64,000 nt of DNA from the NCBI GenBank assembly GCA_021108415.1, contig JAIOQX010000002.1, positions 372,001 through 436,000 on the forward strand, written 5' to 3'. This DNA comes from Acholeplasmataceae bacterium (lineage in GTDB: Bacteria; Bacillota_I; Bacilli_A; Acholeplasmatales; Acholeplasmataceae). Each line of letters begins with the position of its first letter. The first letter of the stretch is position 1. Below, piece by piece: positions 1-9,770 of this stretch. The notes beneath the pieces were generated by a model. That model did not search any database. It worked only from the letters and a program-made list of their open reading frames with translations, and was not told the origin of the DNA. A program made the position numbers and the translations under genes.

Positions 1-338
1 AATTTAGAAAGCGCAAACCCTGCAATACTGCTTACAAAAATTGATGCGAACACAACAACAATTGCGATGAGAATACTATTAAATAAGTATCTAGACATCG
101 GTATTGTGGTGGTTGATGAAACTTGGAAAAGATCTGTAAAGTTTTTAAATGAGGGGTTTCTAACGAAAAACTTAGGTGGCCACTCAAATAGTTCAGAGAT
201 TGGCTTAAACGCGTGATTAAAAATATAGACAATAGGCATTGCCATGAATAGTGCAACCGGAGTCAATATAAGAATAAATTTAATTTGACTCTTATGGAAG
301 CGTTGAGGATTGATTTTCGTCGCATTATATGAACTCAT
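1..338 (-). CDS. ABC sugar transporter permease, MalG/UgpE type (3' part cut off by window edge)
   Basis: Reading the minus strand from an ATG at 338 gives an open frame that runs off the window. It starts MSSYNATKINPQRFHKSQ and enters a first membrane span (LILTPVALFMAMPIVYIF). A periplasm-type loop follows, with a 'FKNFTDLFQVSSTTTIPMSRYLFNS' type region split over residues 65-90, and then a second span. This is the usual N-terminal layout of the second permease of binding-protein-dependent sugar importers (family known for MalG/UgpE). It sits 2 bp after the stop of the first permease gene, so the two are almost certainly co-transcribed and form the heterodimeric channel. The EAA loop that contacts the ATPase would lie outside the window. 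The ATPase gene itself is not seen and may be shared or elsewhere. Confidence 0.85.
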   Translation of the reverse strand, partial: MSSYNATKINPQRFHKSQIKFILILTPVALFMAMPIVYIFNHAFKPISELFEWPPKFFVRNPSFKNFTDLFQVSSTTTIPMSRYLFNSILIAIVVVFASIFVSSIAGFALSK

Positions 339-340
339 AA

Positions 341-1276
341 TTAATCCTTCTCTCCAAATATTTTATATGCCGCTCTACCAAATATATAAACCATGATTAA
401 AAGAACTATAGATACAGTTGCTGCATAGCCCATTTCATATCTTATAAATCCATAGTCATCAATATGCGTTACAATTAATTGCCCAGCATTTTGAGGTGTC
501 GGATTTTGTCCCGAAAGCTGGACACCAATAGATCCTGCATTAAAGGTTGCTACTAAGCTCATGACTGCTCCAAAAAGCATCTGAGGTTTCATAGATGGAA
601 TGGTAATAAAAAATATTTCTTGGAATTTATTGCTCATTCCATCAACATAGGCAGCCTCATACAGTGTTTGATCAATATTTAGAACACCTGCAAGCATTGC
701 TAAAAATCCAATACCCATTGAACTCCATAGGGTAACAACAATCATAATTGTCATTAAATAATCTGGATTTGTAAGCCATTGAATCGGTTGTTCTATTAAA
801 TTAAAGTTTAATAAAATTGAATTTAAGTATCCATTTGCATCACCTGAAAATATTATTTTCCACATTACTGCCATTGCAACACCAGCGGTCATTGATGGTG
901 AATAAATAATAAGTGCAAAGACGGTACGGATCTTAGAAGGAAGTTGTGCGAGTAACCATGCTAAAAAGAATCCTAGCATATATCCCACAGGACCTACAAT
1001 TAATGCAAATTTTATTGTATTTGGAATAACATTTTGCATAAAGATATCATCACTGGTAAACAGTGAGATATAGTTGTTTAATCCTACATAGGATGGTGTA
1101 TTTAATAAATTAAATGATGTTAATGATAATAACATCCCCATCGCAACTGGAATCGTAATGAATGCAAAGAAAGCTAGGAAATATGGCATGATAAATAAAT
1201 TTCCTGTTAACTCATCTTTACCCCATTGTATTTTCTTTTTCTTTTTAGGGATTGGTGTCATTTGTGCATCAACCAT
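341..1276 (-). CDS. ABC sugar transporter permease, MalF/UgpA type
   Basis: About 311 residues with six predicted membrane spans. A cytoplasmic EAA-type motif is visible near residues 200-225 ([22 protein letters not shown]), the surface through which sugar-importer permeases contact the ATPase. The family imports oligosaccharides or glycerol-phosphate-type substrates. I chose the ATG at 1276, which has an AGGTGA ribosome site six bases upstream; a GTG nine bases further up (1285) would lack one. The start overlaps the stop of the upstream binding-protein gene by 8 bp, which implies translational coupling. The N terminus is unusually lysine-rich (KKKKK) before the first span. Substrate cannot be told from the permease. 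Confidence 0.93.
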   Translation of the reverse strand: MVDAQMTPIPKKKKKIQWGKDELTGNLFIMPYFLAFFAFITIPVAMGMLLSLTSFNLLNTPSYVGLNNYISLFTSDDIFMQNVIPNTIKFALIVGPVGYMLGFFLAWLLAQLPSKIRTVFALIIYSPSMTAGVAMAVMWKIIFSGDANGYLNSILLNFNLIEQPIQWLTNPDYLMTIMIVVTLWSSMGIGFLAMLAGVLNIDQTLYEAAYVDGMSNKFQEIFFITIPSMKPQMLFGAVMSLVATFNAGSIGVQLSGQNPTPQNAGQLIVTHIDDYGFIRYEMGYAATVSIVLLIMVYIFGRAAYKIFGEKD

Positions 1277-4262
1277 TATTTTCACCTACCCATAAAAACA
1301 GTGTATCTTTTGTTGGTAAAACATAATCTTTTAAGACATTGCCTTGTTTATCAATAAATTTGAATTCAATCATTTTTCTTGTGATTTCTTTATCAATAAT
1401 GATGGTTGCATCTTCAATTGCTGTTCTAACATTTTCTCCATCATAAACAACCTTGTTCCATATATTAGATATTTCTCTTTCTAACATATAACTAGCTGGT
1501 GTTTTTGCTGTATCGTAAACCCATTGCCATTGTTCCATAAAAGTATCTTTATGCTTCGTGTTCCAACTTAATTGTTCAAACGCTTCATAATTAGAAGTAT
1601 TCCACATGTACTCAGCACCCATTGCATTAATTAAATCTTCGGAATATGTGACTTGAGTTTCTGTTTCTGACCACCACTTCAAAAATTCCCATGATTCATC
1701 TTTTTGATCTGAATTACTAAAAATCATTGCAGATGTAGAAGAACCATCGTATGAGCGATCGACAATACCTTCATCATTTTCTACTCCAGGAAGTAATGCT
1801 ATATCCCAAAGTCCTGCAATTTCTGGAGCTGCATGAAGCAGTTGAATGTACATGCCAAAATCACCTATACCCATTGGCATATTTCCATATCTAAATTGAT
1901 TGAAAAAACTACCAACTTCTAAAGGTAAACTGTATATATTATATAAATCTGTCATAAATTTAATTGCTTCAATAGTTTTAGGATCATCTAGGGATGATGC
2001 TAAAACATCATCTTCATAAATGGTTCCACCAAATTGATTAATAAACGGCATTGTTGTAACAAAGCCTTTAAATGAACTTGTTCCAGAGAGTTGAGAATAA
2101 AAATTCATTCCAAATCTTTGAATCTCAGGTAATAGATCAACGACATCTTGCCATGTATCTGGTATATCTAAATCTAGGGCTTCAACAATATCTGTACGAT
2201 AAAATAGTAAATTAAAGTTTTGTGTTTCAGGTAACCCATAAACACCATCTTGATAGATTAATTGTGTAAATGCACCTTCATAGAATCGTTCAGATATTTC
2301 TCTAAAATCATCAAATTCTGATAAATCATACGCTGCATCTCTAATTGCAAAATCATAAGGTCTCCATCCAGCAACACCCATCGCAATATCAGGATTTGCT
2401 CCTGAAGATGTTGATAGGATCAGTTTATCCTCACTTGCCATAATTGAAATCTTAACTTTTATACCTGTTTCTTCAGTAAAGTCACTATCAATCATTTGTT
2501 GCATGAGATTAACATATTGTCTAGAACGATTAACCCATATTTCTAATTCGCCTTCTTCTGCATCTTGAGTTGTACTTATGAAGAATGATGAGAAGAATCT
2601 ACGGATACCAATCCAAACTCTGTAAAAGAAATTTGCTGTTGCTTTTGGAAGTTCTGCATCTACACCATGGACATAAATTGCATCTATACTCAATGGTACG
2701 TCAGCAATTAAAGGTAGAATAATCCCTAATCTTTGCATAACTGAATTAGAACCAGTCGCAAGTTTTTCTAGGTTTTTTGGTACATCATTAGGTTTTTCAC
2801 TTAAATCGTATAACCATTCATATGCAATTTTTAAGCCTGCTGAAATCTCACTAGATTTTGTTGTACCGTTAATGTCTTGCCATTGGTTATAACTCTCTTC
2901 AAGCATTTGAGCATAATTGTATAAATCATCTTGCATATTAGGAATATAAGACAAAATGTCCCATTCTCTATTTTCATCAATATTATTTCCTGTTAATTTT
3001 TTTATATCTAATGATAAATCATTAATAGCTTCCATAACAAAACCAACAGTTTCATATATATCATTAAATGGTGCCGCACTTGCCATAAATCCTATTTGAT
3101 GAACTCCACTATCTAAATAGAATTTAAATGCTTCTCCATCGTTTGACTTTAGTGTGATATTTTTCCATTTGCTTGATGGTTCAATAGCTATATTTAAAGC
3201 TTCTTCAAATGGAACTTTACCATCAAGTGTAAATGTTCTAAAAACATTAGAATTCGTTTTTGTGTTTAAAGCTTTTAAACTAATCTCATACCAGCCTGCT
3301 TCTTCAACTAAAACATCATAGTAAATGGCTTGTCCTGATTTACTAAAACTAGATCCATCAATAATATTTAATCTGTTTTCAGTTAAACCAAAAGGAGTTA
3401 CAGATGGTTCTTTATGTGTTCCATATCGAATTGATACTGAATTTTTAATTGATGGAGCTTCTGCTTCCATATAAATAAAATTATCATTTTCGGTTATGGC
3501 TTTATTTGTGTTTTCTACATAGTCATCATATGATACGTAGCTTACTTGTGGTCCAATATAAAATTGACCAAATTTTAACAATCCATCATTTAGTGTAACT
3601 GTTATTGTATTTGCACCCTCATCAAGTTTAAATAGCAAGGGTTCCGGTTGAACTCTTGCAGCATCTTTTACATATGTGTTTAACCATTGAAATGATTGAC
3701 TTGCTGTTGGCATAGTATCATTTCCAAAGCGGTCAGTTTTAAACTCTGATGGTGTTGTCCAAACTGTATCTATGGTGATTTGACTTGATTCATAATATTG
3801 AATTTCATCATTAATCAAAATTTCCATATTGACTTGATTAATTGTTTTAGTCATTGAATAATAATCAAAATTAAGTGTGAATAATCCATCTGATGGGACT
3901 GTCACATCAAAACTAAAAGATGGGGTTTCAGCATCTTCATCAAATGTAAGAATCATAGAATCATTAACTATTTCATATTTATCAAATGCGCTATAATTTT
4001 GAGTATCTGTAGTTAGACTAGCATCAGAACTAAACGAAAAATCAGAAGGTGAAATCGTTTGATTAAAATCAATATCAGATCTCAACCCTTCTGTTTTCCA
4101 TATTTCTAATTGTTTAGAATACTCATCTTGTGATACACCGTCAAAATCGACTTGTGTTTCACCATAAGTGTTTGGTTGCTCAACAAAAGATTGAGCTTTA
4201 AGGCTTTGCCCAAATAATGAAAAATTCAATATAATAAGACACACAATGAAGATTTTTTTCAT
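1269..4262 (-). CDS. Large secreted fusion: carbohydrate-binding-like modules plus ABC solute-binding domain
   Basis: 997 residues. There is an N-terminal signal peptide (hydrophobic residues 4-20), but I see no lipobox cysteine at the expected place. Residues about 70-240 and 260-410 look like two beta-sandwich modules of the carbohydrate-binding kind ('[10 protein letters not shown]', '[10 protein letters not shown]'). A helical linker follows at about 415-500. Residues about 575-965 resemble a family 1 extracellular solute-binding protein ('[14 protein letters not shown]', '[10 protein letters not shown]', '[17 protein letters not shown]', 'WEFLKWW'). A normal binding protein is 400-480 residues, so this is a fusion of glycan-capture modules to a transporter receptor. 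It lies between a second binding protein gene and the permeases. How it stays on a wall-less cell without a lipid anchor is unclear; the uncleaved signal sequence may hold it. Domain limits are read by eye. Confidence 0.8.
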   Translation of the reverse strand: MKKIFIVCLIILNFSLFGQSLKAQSFVEQPNTYGETQVDFDGVSQDEYSKQLEIWKTEGLRSDIDFNQTISPSDFSFSSDASLTTDTQNYSAFDKYEIVNDSMILTFDEDAETPSFSFDVTVPSDGLFTLNFDYYSMTKTINQVNMEILINDEIQYYESSQITIDTVWTTPSEFKTDRFGNDTMPTASQSFQWLNTYVKDAARVQPEPLLFKLDEGANTITVTLNDGLLKFGQFYIGPQVSYVSYDDYVENTNKAITENDNFIYMEAEAPSIKNSVSIRYGTHKEPSVTPFGLTENRLNIIDGSSFSKSGQAIYYDVLVEEAGWYEISLKALNTKTNSNVFRTFTLDGKVPFEEALNIAIEPSSKWKNITLKSNDGEAFKFYLDSGVHQIGFMASAAPFNDIYETVGFVMEAINDLSLDIKKLTGNNIDENREWDILSYIPNMQDDLYNYAQMLEESYNQWQDINGTTKSSEISAGLKIAYEWLYDLSEKPNDVPKNLEKLATGSNSVMQRLGIILPLIADVPLSIDAIYVHGVDAELPKATANFFYRVWIGIRRFFSSFFISTTQDAEEGELEIWVNRSRQYVNLMQQMIDSDFTEETGIKVKISIMASEDKLILSTSSGANPDIAMGVAGWRPYDFAIRDAAYDLSEFDDFREISERFYEGAFTQLIYQDGVYGLPETQNFNLLFYRTDIVEALDLDIPDTWQDVVDLLPEIQRFGMNFYSQLSGTSSFKGFVTTMPFINQFGGTIYEDDVLASSLDDPKTIEAIKFMTDLYNIYSLPLEVGSFFNQFRYGNMPMGIGDFGMYIQLLHAAPEIAGLWDIALLPGVENDEGIVDRSYDGSSTSAMIFSNSDQKDESWEFLKWWSETETQVTYSEDLINAMGAEYMWNTSNYEAFEQLSWNTKHKDTFMEQWQWVYDTAKTPASYMLEREISNIWNKVVYDGENVRTAIEDATIIIDKEITRKMIEFKFIDKQGNVLKDYVLPTKDTLFLWVGENNG

Positions 4263-4280
4263 TTTATACCACCTTATTTT

Positions 4281-5732
4281 TTAAGATCCTGTAACCTCGT
4301 CTAGACTATCTTTTGCATCATTAAATTCTCTATTGGCAATGGTATTTAATCCAGCTGCAAGCGCATCTGCTAATGAAAGTTCACCAGCAATAATCATATC
4401 AAATACACCAGCCATATTCGTTTCTGCATTATATGGTGCTGTCCATCTTACAGCTACATAACCTGGAACTGTTTTTGCTAAACTTTCAATAATAAAATCT
4501 TCGTGTTCAGTTACTATTTTTTTAAATTCAACTAATGTTGGATAAAGTTCAAAAAATGAATCTACAATTGCTTGATCATTAATCATAGGTGCAAAGTTTA
4601 CAGCACCAGCTTCAGGATGATTACTTGCGATTTCAAGACGTTTTAAATATCCTTCAGATCCAAATCCCATCCATTTAGCAAACTCATATGCTTCTTGTGG
4701 ATACTCTGTACCTTGTCCAATTCCAATATAGTCTAATACAACTGGAATTCTATGATTCGTTACGTTATTATATGTTACAGATGGTGTACCAATAAAATCT
4801 ATATCAGCTCCATATAATCCACTAGCTTCATTGGTTGTACCTGCTATCCAATCTCTTAAATTATAACTACCTTCCCATTTAATAGATTGTTTACCATTTG
4901 TGAAAGGTCCACCTTCTCCATAGCGATCAGCTGTATTATCTTGTGTTTCAAGTACATAGTTAGAATAACCACTCGCACCAGCACCAAAATATTTCTTTTG
5001 TTCATTAACTGCTAACTCAAATGCTTCTGAATCAAAATTAAATCCGTTTGCACCATAAGTGAACCAATCAATAGATGAATCATATTGCGCAGGTAACCAG
5101 CCAATAAGATTTGACATACCATCAATACCGGCAATACCATCTCCACCAATAACAGGTTGTCTAGAATCTGCTTGAGCAGCTGCCATTAAATCTTCATATG
5201 ATATTCCATATGTTGGAATGATTGCTCCAGCACCAGCTTCACCAATTGCTGTACGATTTATAAAATATCCCATATAATATAGAGCTTGAGGTAATGCATA
5301 AAGTTTACCATTAAGTGTTGCAGCATCTCTAATATCTTGAGAAAGAAGACTATATTCTGCATCAGCACTTGCAATACTCATGATATCTTCTGCCCAACCA
5401 TTCATAACTGCTTTAATAACAGAGTCTGACATAAATACATCTGGCATTTTACCAATTGCTGCTTGAGCTGCAAAAAATTCATCCCATGAAACATCTGACT
5501 CATTACCTTCTTCATCTACTTGTTTTGGTCTCTCAATCACATCTACTGTTATATCGGGATTGGCAACCATAAATTCAGCAATCAATCTACGTTCAATATT
5601 GTTATCTTCTTCAGTCCCTAAATTCCAAGCTGCATAAGTGATAACAACACCATCATCTTCGACATCTTTTTTACATGACACAATTGTTGTCAAAGTGATT
5701 ACTAATAATGCAAATAATAAAATCTTTTTCAT
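4281..5732 (-). CDS. Lipoprotein sugar-binding protein of ABC importer
   Basis: 483 residues. The start MKKILLFALLVITLTTIVSC is a lipoprotein signal with the lipid-modified Cys at residue 20 followed by lysines. The rest fits the family 1 solute-binding fold: 'ITYAAWNLGTEEDN' at the first strand, 'VNPDITVDVIERP'-like text around residue 55, a hinge region 'KLYALPQALYYMGYFINR' and 'AYEFAKWMGF' near residue 345. It would capture an oligosaccharide at the outer membrane face and deliver it to the permease pair encoded downstream. A strong GGAGG site precedes the ATG. It is the first gene of the transporter operon, directly behind a promoter with LacI-type operators. Two different binding proteins in one operon is uncommon and suggests two substrate classes or a capture/hand-off pair. 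Confidence 0.92.
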   Translation of the reverse strand: MKKILLFALLVITLTTIVSCKKDVEDDGVVITYAAWNLGTEEDNNIERRLIAEFMVANPDITVDVIERPKQVDEEGNESDVSWDEFFAAQAAIGKMPDVFMSDSVIKAVMNGWAEDIMSIASADAEYSLLSQDIRDAATLNGKLYALPQALYYMGYFINRTAIGEAGAGAIIPTYGISYEDLMAAAQADSRQPVIGGDGIAGIDGMSNLIGWLPAQYDSSIDWFTYGANGFNFDSEAFELAVNEQKKYFGAGASGYSNYVLETQDNTADRYGEGGPFTNGKQSIKWEGSYNLRDWIAGTTNEASGLYGADIDFIGTPSVTYNNVTNHRIPVVLDYIGIGQGTEYPQEAYEFAKWMGFGSEGYLKRLEIASNHPEAGAVNFAPMINDQAIVDSFFELYPTLVEFKKIVTEHEDFIIESLAKTVPGYVAVRWTAPYNAETNMAGVFDMIIAGELSLADALAAGLNTIANREFNDAKDSLDEVTGS

Positions 5733-5747
5733 TTTTTTCCTCCATTT

Positions 5748-5763
5748 ATCGAAACGTTTCGAT
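5748..5763. promoter_or_regulatory. LacI-family operator palindrome
   Basis: ATCGAAACGTTTCGAT is a perfect 16-bp palindrome with the central CG typical of LacI/GalR-family operators (MalR- and CcpA-like sites have this form). It lies just upstream of the ribosome site of the binding-protein gene and well downstream of the promoter. A bound repressor would therefore act as a roadblock or as a second looped site. The regulator is not encoded in this window. Confidence 0.7.
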
Positions 5764-5879
5764 TTATTGTTATTATATTTGCTGCACGCACACCTTAACC
5801 TAATTTTTACCTGATGTAGCTTGCAGCTGATTTCCTCTACAGATTCACAAATCTTTAACTTTATTCATTCTTTAAGTAT

Positions 5880-5908
5880 ATTATAATGCAAACGCTTACT
5901 TATTACAA
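5880..5908 (-). promoter_or_regulatory. Sigma-A promoter of sugar ABC operon with operator-like spacer
   Basis: On the minus strand, TTGTAA (5903-5908) and TATAAT (5880-5885) are separated by exactly 17 bp. The spacer contains AAGCGTTTGC (5888-5897), an imperfect LacI/cre-like site with central CG. Transcription would start near 5873, leaving a leader of about 140 nt that includes the second operator at 5748-5763. The rest of 5764-6024 shows no gene. Confidence 0.65.
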
Positions 5909-5981
5909 CACTTTTAATCTATTTTTTTATCATAACTTTTAATTTTATACTACGTATATTTTTTTATAGCTTTAGAAATAT

Positions 5982-6014
5982 AAAAAAACAGCTAATTAAA
6001 CTTAGCTGTTTTCA
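5982..6014 (-). terminator. Rho-independent terminator after mrp-like gene
   Basis: On the minus strand, AAAACAGCTA and TAGCTGTTTT form a stem around a short AT loop and are followed by a run of T. It lies just past the stop of the gene ending at 6025. Confidence 0.8.
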
Positions 6015-6024
6015 TGTTTTTAAA

Positions 6025-7023
6025 TTAAATTTCCATTTCCTTTAATACTTTTTTGGCGATTGAATCATAAACTTTTCCAGCTTCTTCTTTTCCTGAGAAA
6101 ATATAGCCTTTATTGATTGGTTGTCCAATCGGAACTTGTCCAAATACATCAACACCTAATCTTTTTGCAACTGATGCGCCGCCGCCTTCACCAAATATAA
6201 ATTCTCTTTTTTGGCTACATTCATTAAAATAATAACTCATGTTTTCTACAACACCAATCACTTCATGACCAATGTTTTGTGCACCAATCCCGGCTTTAAC
6301 CGCGATATTACTTGCGTTAATATGTGGCGTAGTAACAACCATTACTCTACTTTTTGGCACATAAGATTTAACATCTAGTGCAACATCACCAGTTCCAGGT
6401 GGAAGATCAATTAAAATCATGTCAATTTCATCATCCCATTTAACACCATTAAAGAAATGGACTAACATTTTACCTAACATAGGTCCTCTCCACATTAATG
6501 GTTTTTCTGGTGGCATAAAAAACTCTGTAGAAATCACTTGAATACCATCTTTAACCAAAGGGATCATTAATTCTTCTTTAGTTGCTTCTAAAGGTTTAAT
6601 TTCTAATTGTAAAACATTTGGAATACTTGGTCCATAAACATCTGCATCAATAATTCCGACTTTTTTTCCTGCTCTTATGAGTGCTGCTGCAAGATTTGCA
6701 GTTACAGTTGATTTCCCAACGCCACCTTTACCAGATGCAATCGCTAAATATTTAATAGCTTTTTCACCTTCAGGTACAAATTCTGATTCGAAGAATACTA
6801 TTTTGATTCCAGGAAATCCTAATTCGATTTTTACTAACTTGATAATTTCGATTTTTACTTGTTGCTCAAATTTAGCTTTATCTTTAAGATAAATCTCTAA
6901 CTCAGCTACTCCTGTTGGCCCTACGACTAGTTTTTTTACCCCATTAACTTCGCCAAATGGTTTCTTAAAACCCGGGTCAATAATTGTTTCAATTTTCTTT
7001 TTTAATTCATCATATGTAGTCAT
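6025..7023 (-). CDS. mrp: Mrp/ApbC-type P-loop ATPase (iron-sulfur cluster carrier family)
   Basis: About 332 residues. The first 90 resemble the MIP18/DUF59 domain that precedes the ATPase in bacterial Mrp. A deviant Walker A, 'SGKGGVGKSTVTANLA', is at about residue 97, followed by 'DADVYGPSIPNVL' and 'DLPPGTGDVALD'. These are hallmarks of the Mrp/NBP35 group, which carries Fe-S clusters to apoproteins. I chose the ATG at 7023 because GAGGTGA lies five bases before it; the GTG at 7032 overlaps that site. One oddity stands out. Typical members have a CxxC pair after 'ENMSYF' that binds the bridging cluster, but here the text is 'NECSQKREF' with a single Cys. Cluster binding may be altered, or the protein may do something else. 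Confidence 0.9.
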   Translation of the reverse strand: MTTYDELKKKIETIIDPGFKKPFGEVNGVKKLVVGPTGVAELEIYLKDKAKFEQQVKIEIIKLVKIELGFPGIKIVFFESEFVPEGEKAIKYLAIASGKGGVGKSTVTANLAAALIRAGKKVGIIDADVYGPSIPNVLQLEIKPLEATKEELMIPLVKDGIQVISTEFFMPPEKPLMWRGPMLGKMLVHFFNGVKWDDEIDMILIDLPPGTGDVALDVKSYVPKSRVMVVTTPHINASNIAVKAGIGAQNIGHEVIGVVENMSYYFNECSQKREFIFGEGGGASVAKRLGVDVFGQVPIGQPINKGYIFSGKEEAGKVYDSIAKKVLKEMEI

Positions 7024-7093
7024 ATCGTTCACCTCATCAACATTATAACAAATAATGATCGATTTGTGTTATAAAACAACTCTAAACTTCTAT

Positions 7094-7121
7094 TTGACAA
7101 CCTTGTAAAATAAGTTATAAT
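7094..7121 (+). promoter_or_regulatory. Sigma-A promoter of the PTS genes
   Basis: TTGACA (7094-7099), a 16-bp spacer and TATAAT (7116-7121) stand about 30 bp before the EIIA start. This is close to consensus and implies strong, constitutive-type expression. Confidence 0.75.
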
Positions 7122-7150
7122 TAAACTTATAAGAAGAAAGTTGGTCTAAA

Positions 7151-7582
7151 ATGAATATTAATTTTAAAAAACCTATTCAAGGTAAATATTCAGATATAAC
7201 AAATGCATCTGATGATATTTTTAGCCAAAAATTATTAGGCCCTGGATTTATAGTAACTCCTCATGATAAGCATATATATGCTCCCATATGTGGTAAAATA
7301 AAGATGATCTATCCGACAGGTCATGCAATCGCAATTTCTATGGATGATCTTGATATCTTAATTCATGTTGGATTAACTGATAAAATCAGACATAAAGATC
7401 TGTTCACCCTTCATGTTAAAGTAGATGACATGGTAAATCAAGGTGACCAACTCTTATCGCTTAATTTTGATTTTAAAGACTTTGATTTAATCGATTATCA
7501 AATCCCAATCGTTTTTGTTCAAAAGCATACTTTGCAAATTATAAATGAATCAGAAGATTTATTTAAGCTTGGTATTCTATAA
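7151..7582 (+). CDS. crr: PTS glucose-type EIIA component
   Basis: 143 residues, the size of a free-standing IIA-Glc. Visible family motifs are 'SQKLLGPGFIV' (about 27-37), 'ICGKIKMIYPTGHAIAI' with the supporting His, and 'DILIHVGLTDKI' with the phosphorylated His at about residue 76. 'HVKVDDMVNQGDQLLSL' is a further conserved beta-strand region. The protein passes phosphate from HPr to a sugar permease IIBC in the membrane. It is co-transcribed with enzyme I, whose start lies 17 bp after this stop; HPr is not in the window. The identification as the glucose-family IIA is firm, but which sugar it serves is open. Confidence 0.93.
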   Translation: MNINFKKPIQGKYSDITNASDDIFSQKLLGPGFIVTPHDKHIYAPICGKIKMIYPTGHAIAISMDDLDILIHVGLTDKIRHKDLFTLHVKVDDMVNQGDQLLSLNFDFKDFDLIDYQIPIVFVQKHTLQIINESEDLFKLGIL

Positions 7583-7598
7583 AAAAGGAGTGACACAT

Positions 7599-9305
7599 AT
7601 GCTTAAAGGTATTATCGCTAACAAAGGATATGCAATTGGAAACATCTTAAAAATAGATGATCAAAAAATTGATATATCAAGAGTCACTATAAAAAATATA
7701 GAATCAGAAATATCATATTTATATGAAGCGATAGATAAAACTGTAGCTCAATTAAACCATTTGAAAATGATTAACAAATCAAAATTTGATGCAGAAACGC
7801 TTGCGATTTTCGATGCACATATTGCAATTGCAAATGATCCAGAAGTCATCAATCAAATCGAAGAGAAAATACGAAAAGAATCTTGTAATCTGACATATGC
7901 AATTACATTTGTAGTTAATTCAATCGTAGAACTTTTTAAAGATATAACTGATGAATATATCAGACAAAGAGCTTCAGATCTTCTAGAGGTGTCTGATCGA
8001 ATCATTAAAAATCATTTAGAAATTGCGATGATCGATATTCAAAATATCGATCAAAAGGTGATTTTAGCTGCACATGAAATCACCGCATCCATAGCCGCTC
8101 AAATTAATCCTAAATATATTTCGGGCATCATCTCTGAAGTGGGCGGAAAAAACTCTCACAGCTCGATTATCGCTCGTCTATTAGGTATTCCAGCTTTAGT
8201 TGGAGTAGACTTGTTAATGGATACTATTCATAATGATGACCAAATCATTTTAGATGCAATCGAAGGAAAACTCATAAGATCATATACAAAAGACTCTTTA
8301 GCCACTTATAAAGAAAAAATGTTTGCTTACAAACTAGAAAAGCAAAAATTAAAAATGATTAATAAAGTTAAAGCAGTTACTAAAGATGGAATTGAGATTC
8401 CACTACTAGCAAATATAGGTTCATCTAAAGATCTTAAACTTGCACTTGAACAAAATGCTTCTGGTGTTGGTTTATTTAGAACTGAGATTTTATTTTTAGA
8501 TCGCTATGAAATTCCAAATGAAGAAGAACAATTTTTGGAATACAAAAAAGTATTAGAAGCTTTTAATCAAAAGCCTGTTATCATTCGTACATTAGATGTT
8601 GGTGGAGATAAAGACCTAGCTTATTTAAAACTTCCATTAGAAGCAAACCCTGCATTAGGTAATCGTGGTGCAAGATTATCATTAACTCACACAGATATAT
8701 TTAAAACTCAAATTAAAGCACTCTTGAGAGCAAGTCAATATGGGAACTTAAAAGTAATGTTTCCGATGATTTCAGAAAAAGATGAGTTCATCAAATTAAA
8801 AAAGATGATATCTCAAGTTGAAAAAGAACTTAAAGATAAAAATATTTCATATAAACCATTTGATTTAGGTATAATGATTGAAGTCCCATCTGCAGCAATC
8901 ATTGCTGATCAATTAGCGCCTGTTGTAGACTTCTTTTCAATTGGAACCAATGACTTAATTCAATATACATTTGCAGCTGATAGATTAAATGCAAATCTTG
9001 ATTATTTAAATCAACCTTTTCATCCATCAATCTTAAGACTTATTCATATGGTAACAACAGCTGCTAAAGCTCATGGTAAAAAGACTTCAGTTTGTGGTGA
9101 AATGGCATCTGATCCCATAGCTGCATGTTTATTAATCGGTTTAGGTGTTGATGAACTTTCAATGACTTCTTCTTTAATCCCAGAGGTTAAAAATAAAATA
9201 TTAAGTCAAAGTCACGGAAACCTAGTTGCACTTGCTGAAAAACTATTACACGAAGATAGTCAAAAAGATATGATTAAATTATTAAATAAAAATCTACAAA
9301 ACTAA
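7599..9305 (+). CDS. ptsI: PTS enzyme I (phosphoenolpyruvate-protein phosphotransferase)
   Basis: 568 residues from the ATG at 7599, preceded by AAAAAAGGAG; this matches the usual length of about 570. The N-terminal half holds the HPr-binding helices and the active-site region 'GGKNSHSSIIAR', whose His takes phosphate from PEP. The C-terminal PEP-binding barrel shows 'GVGLFRTEILFL', 'IIRTLDVGGDKD', 'MIEVPSA', 'FSIGTNDLIQYT' and 'SVCGEMASDP' with the conserved catalytic Cys. It is the first, sugar-independent step of PTS uptake, acts in the cytosol, and is paired here with its downstream relay partner EIIA. An in-frame upstream extension overlapping crr was not used because it has no ribosome site. 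Confidence 0.97.
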   Translation: MLKGIIANKGYAIGNILKIDDQKIDISRVTIKNIESEISYLYEAIDKTVAQLNHLKMINKSKFDAETLAIFDAHIAIANDPEVINQIEEKIRKESCNLTYAITFVVNSIVELFKDITDEYIRQRASDLLEVSDRIIKNHLEIAMIDIQNIDQKVILAAHEITASIAAQINPKYISGIISEVGGKNSHSSIIARLLGIPALVGVDLLMDTIHNDDQIILDAIEGKLIRSYTKDSLATYKEKMFAYKLEKQKLKMINKVKAVTKDGIEIPLLANIGSSKDLKLALEQNASGVGLFRTEILFLDRYEIPNEEEQFLEYKKVLEAFNQKPVIIRTLDVGGDKDLAYLKLPLEANPALGNRGARLSLTHTDIFKTQIKALLRASQYGNLKVMFPMISEKDEFIKLKKMISQVEKELKDKNISYKPFDLGIMIEVPSAAIIADQLAPVVDFFSIGTNDLIQYTFAADRLNANLDYLNQPFHPSILRLIHMVTTAAKAHGKKTSVCGEMASDPIAACLLIGLGVDELSMTSSLIPEVKNKILSQSHGNLVALAEKLLHEDSQKDMIKLLNKNLQN

Positions 9306-9325
9306 GTGGAGAGGGGGGAAATATA

Positions 9326-9619
9326 ATGAATCAAAATAAATACGATTTTTTTGATCCTAGAAATCCTTTATATTTAAATGTTGCAAAATGGATTGTTTTT
9401 GTTACATCAGCTCTTATTATATTGATAGGATTTGTAGCACTAAATAATATTCCAGAAAACGGATTTTTTGTTATGATTAGTGGTGTAGTATATTATTTTT
9501 CTGGTATGGTATTTGTAAATATGCTTTATAACATTAGAGATATTAAATTAAACACTCAAAAAAACAATGAATTATTAGAAAAACAATTGCATTCTAATGA
9601 TTCAATTAACGTAAAATGA
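9326..9619 (+). CDS. Small two-span membrane protein of unknown function
   Basis: 97 residues starting at an ATG with a strong purine-rich site (GGAGAGGGGGG). Two hydrophobic segments are visible: residues about 19-40 (VAKWIVFVTSALIILIGFVA) and 50-72. A charged, Asn/Lys-rich tail 'NIRDIKLNTQKNNELLEKQL' follows and could form a short coiled coil. It is 20 bp after ptsI and probably in the same transcript. I do not recognise a family. Confidence 0.75.
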   Translation: MNQNKYDFFDPRNPLYLNVAKWIVFVTSALIILIGFVALNNIPENGFFVMISGVVYYFSGMVFVNMLYNIRDIKLNTQKNNELLEKQLHSNDSINVK

Positions 9620-9634
9620 TGTTGATAAAAACTT

Positions 9635-9666
9635 AAAAGATAACTAATACATTAGTTGTCTTTTAG
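9635..9666 (+). terminator. Terminator of crr-ptsI operon
   Basis: AAAAGATAACTAA and TTAGTTGTCTTTT form a 13-bp stem with one mismatch and a 3-4 nt loop, ending in a T-rich tract. It follows the small membrane protein gene by 15 bp. Confidence 0.75.
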
Positions 9667-9701
9667 TTATTTATTCAATTTCTAAAATAAGTATAATATA
9701 T

Positions 9702-9731
9702 TTGGAGCATAATTGCTATAATGTATATAAT
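9702..9731 (+). promoter_or_regulatory. Probable promoter of six-span membrane protein gene
   Basis: TTGGAG (9702-9707), an 18-bp spacer and TATAAT (9726-9731) lie 40 bp before the start at 9771. The -35 is imperfect. Confidence 0.45.
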
Positions 9732-9770
9732 GCTTAAAAAAATAATATTATATAAAGGGGTGTATATGAT

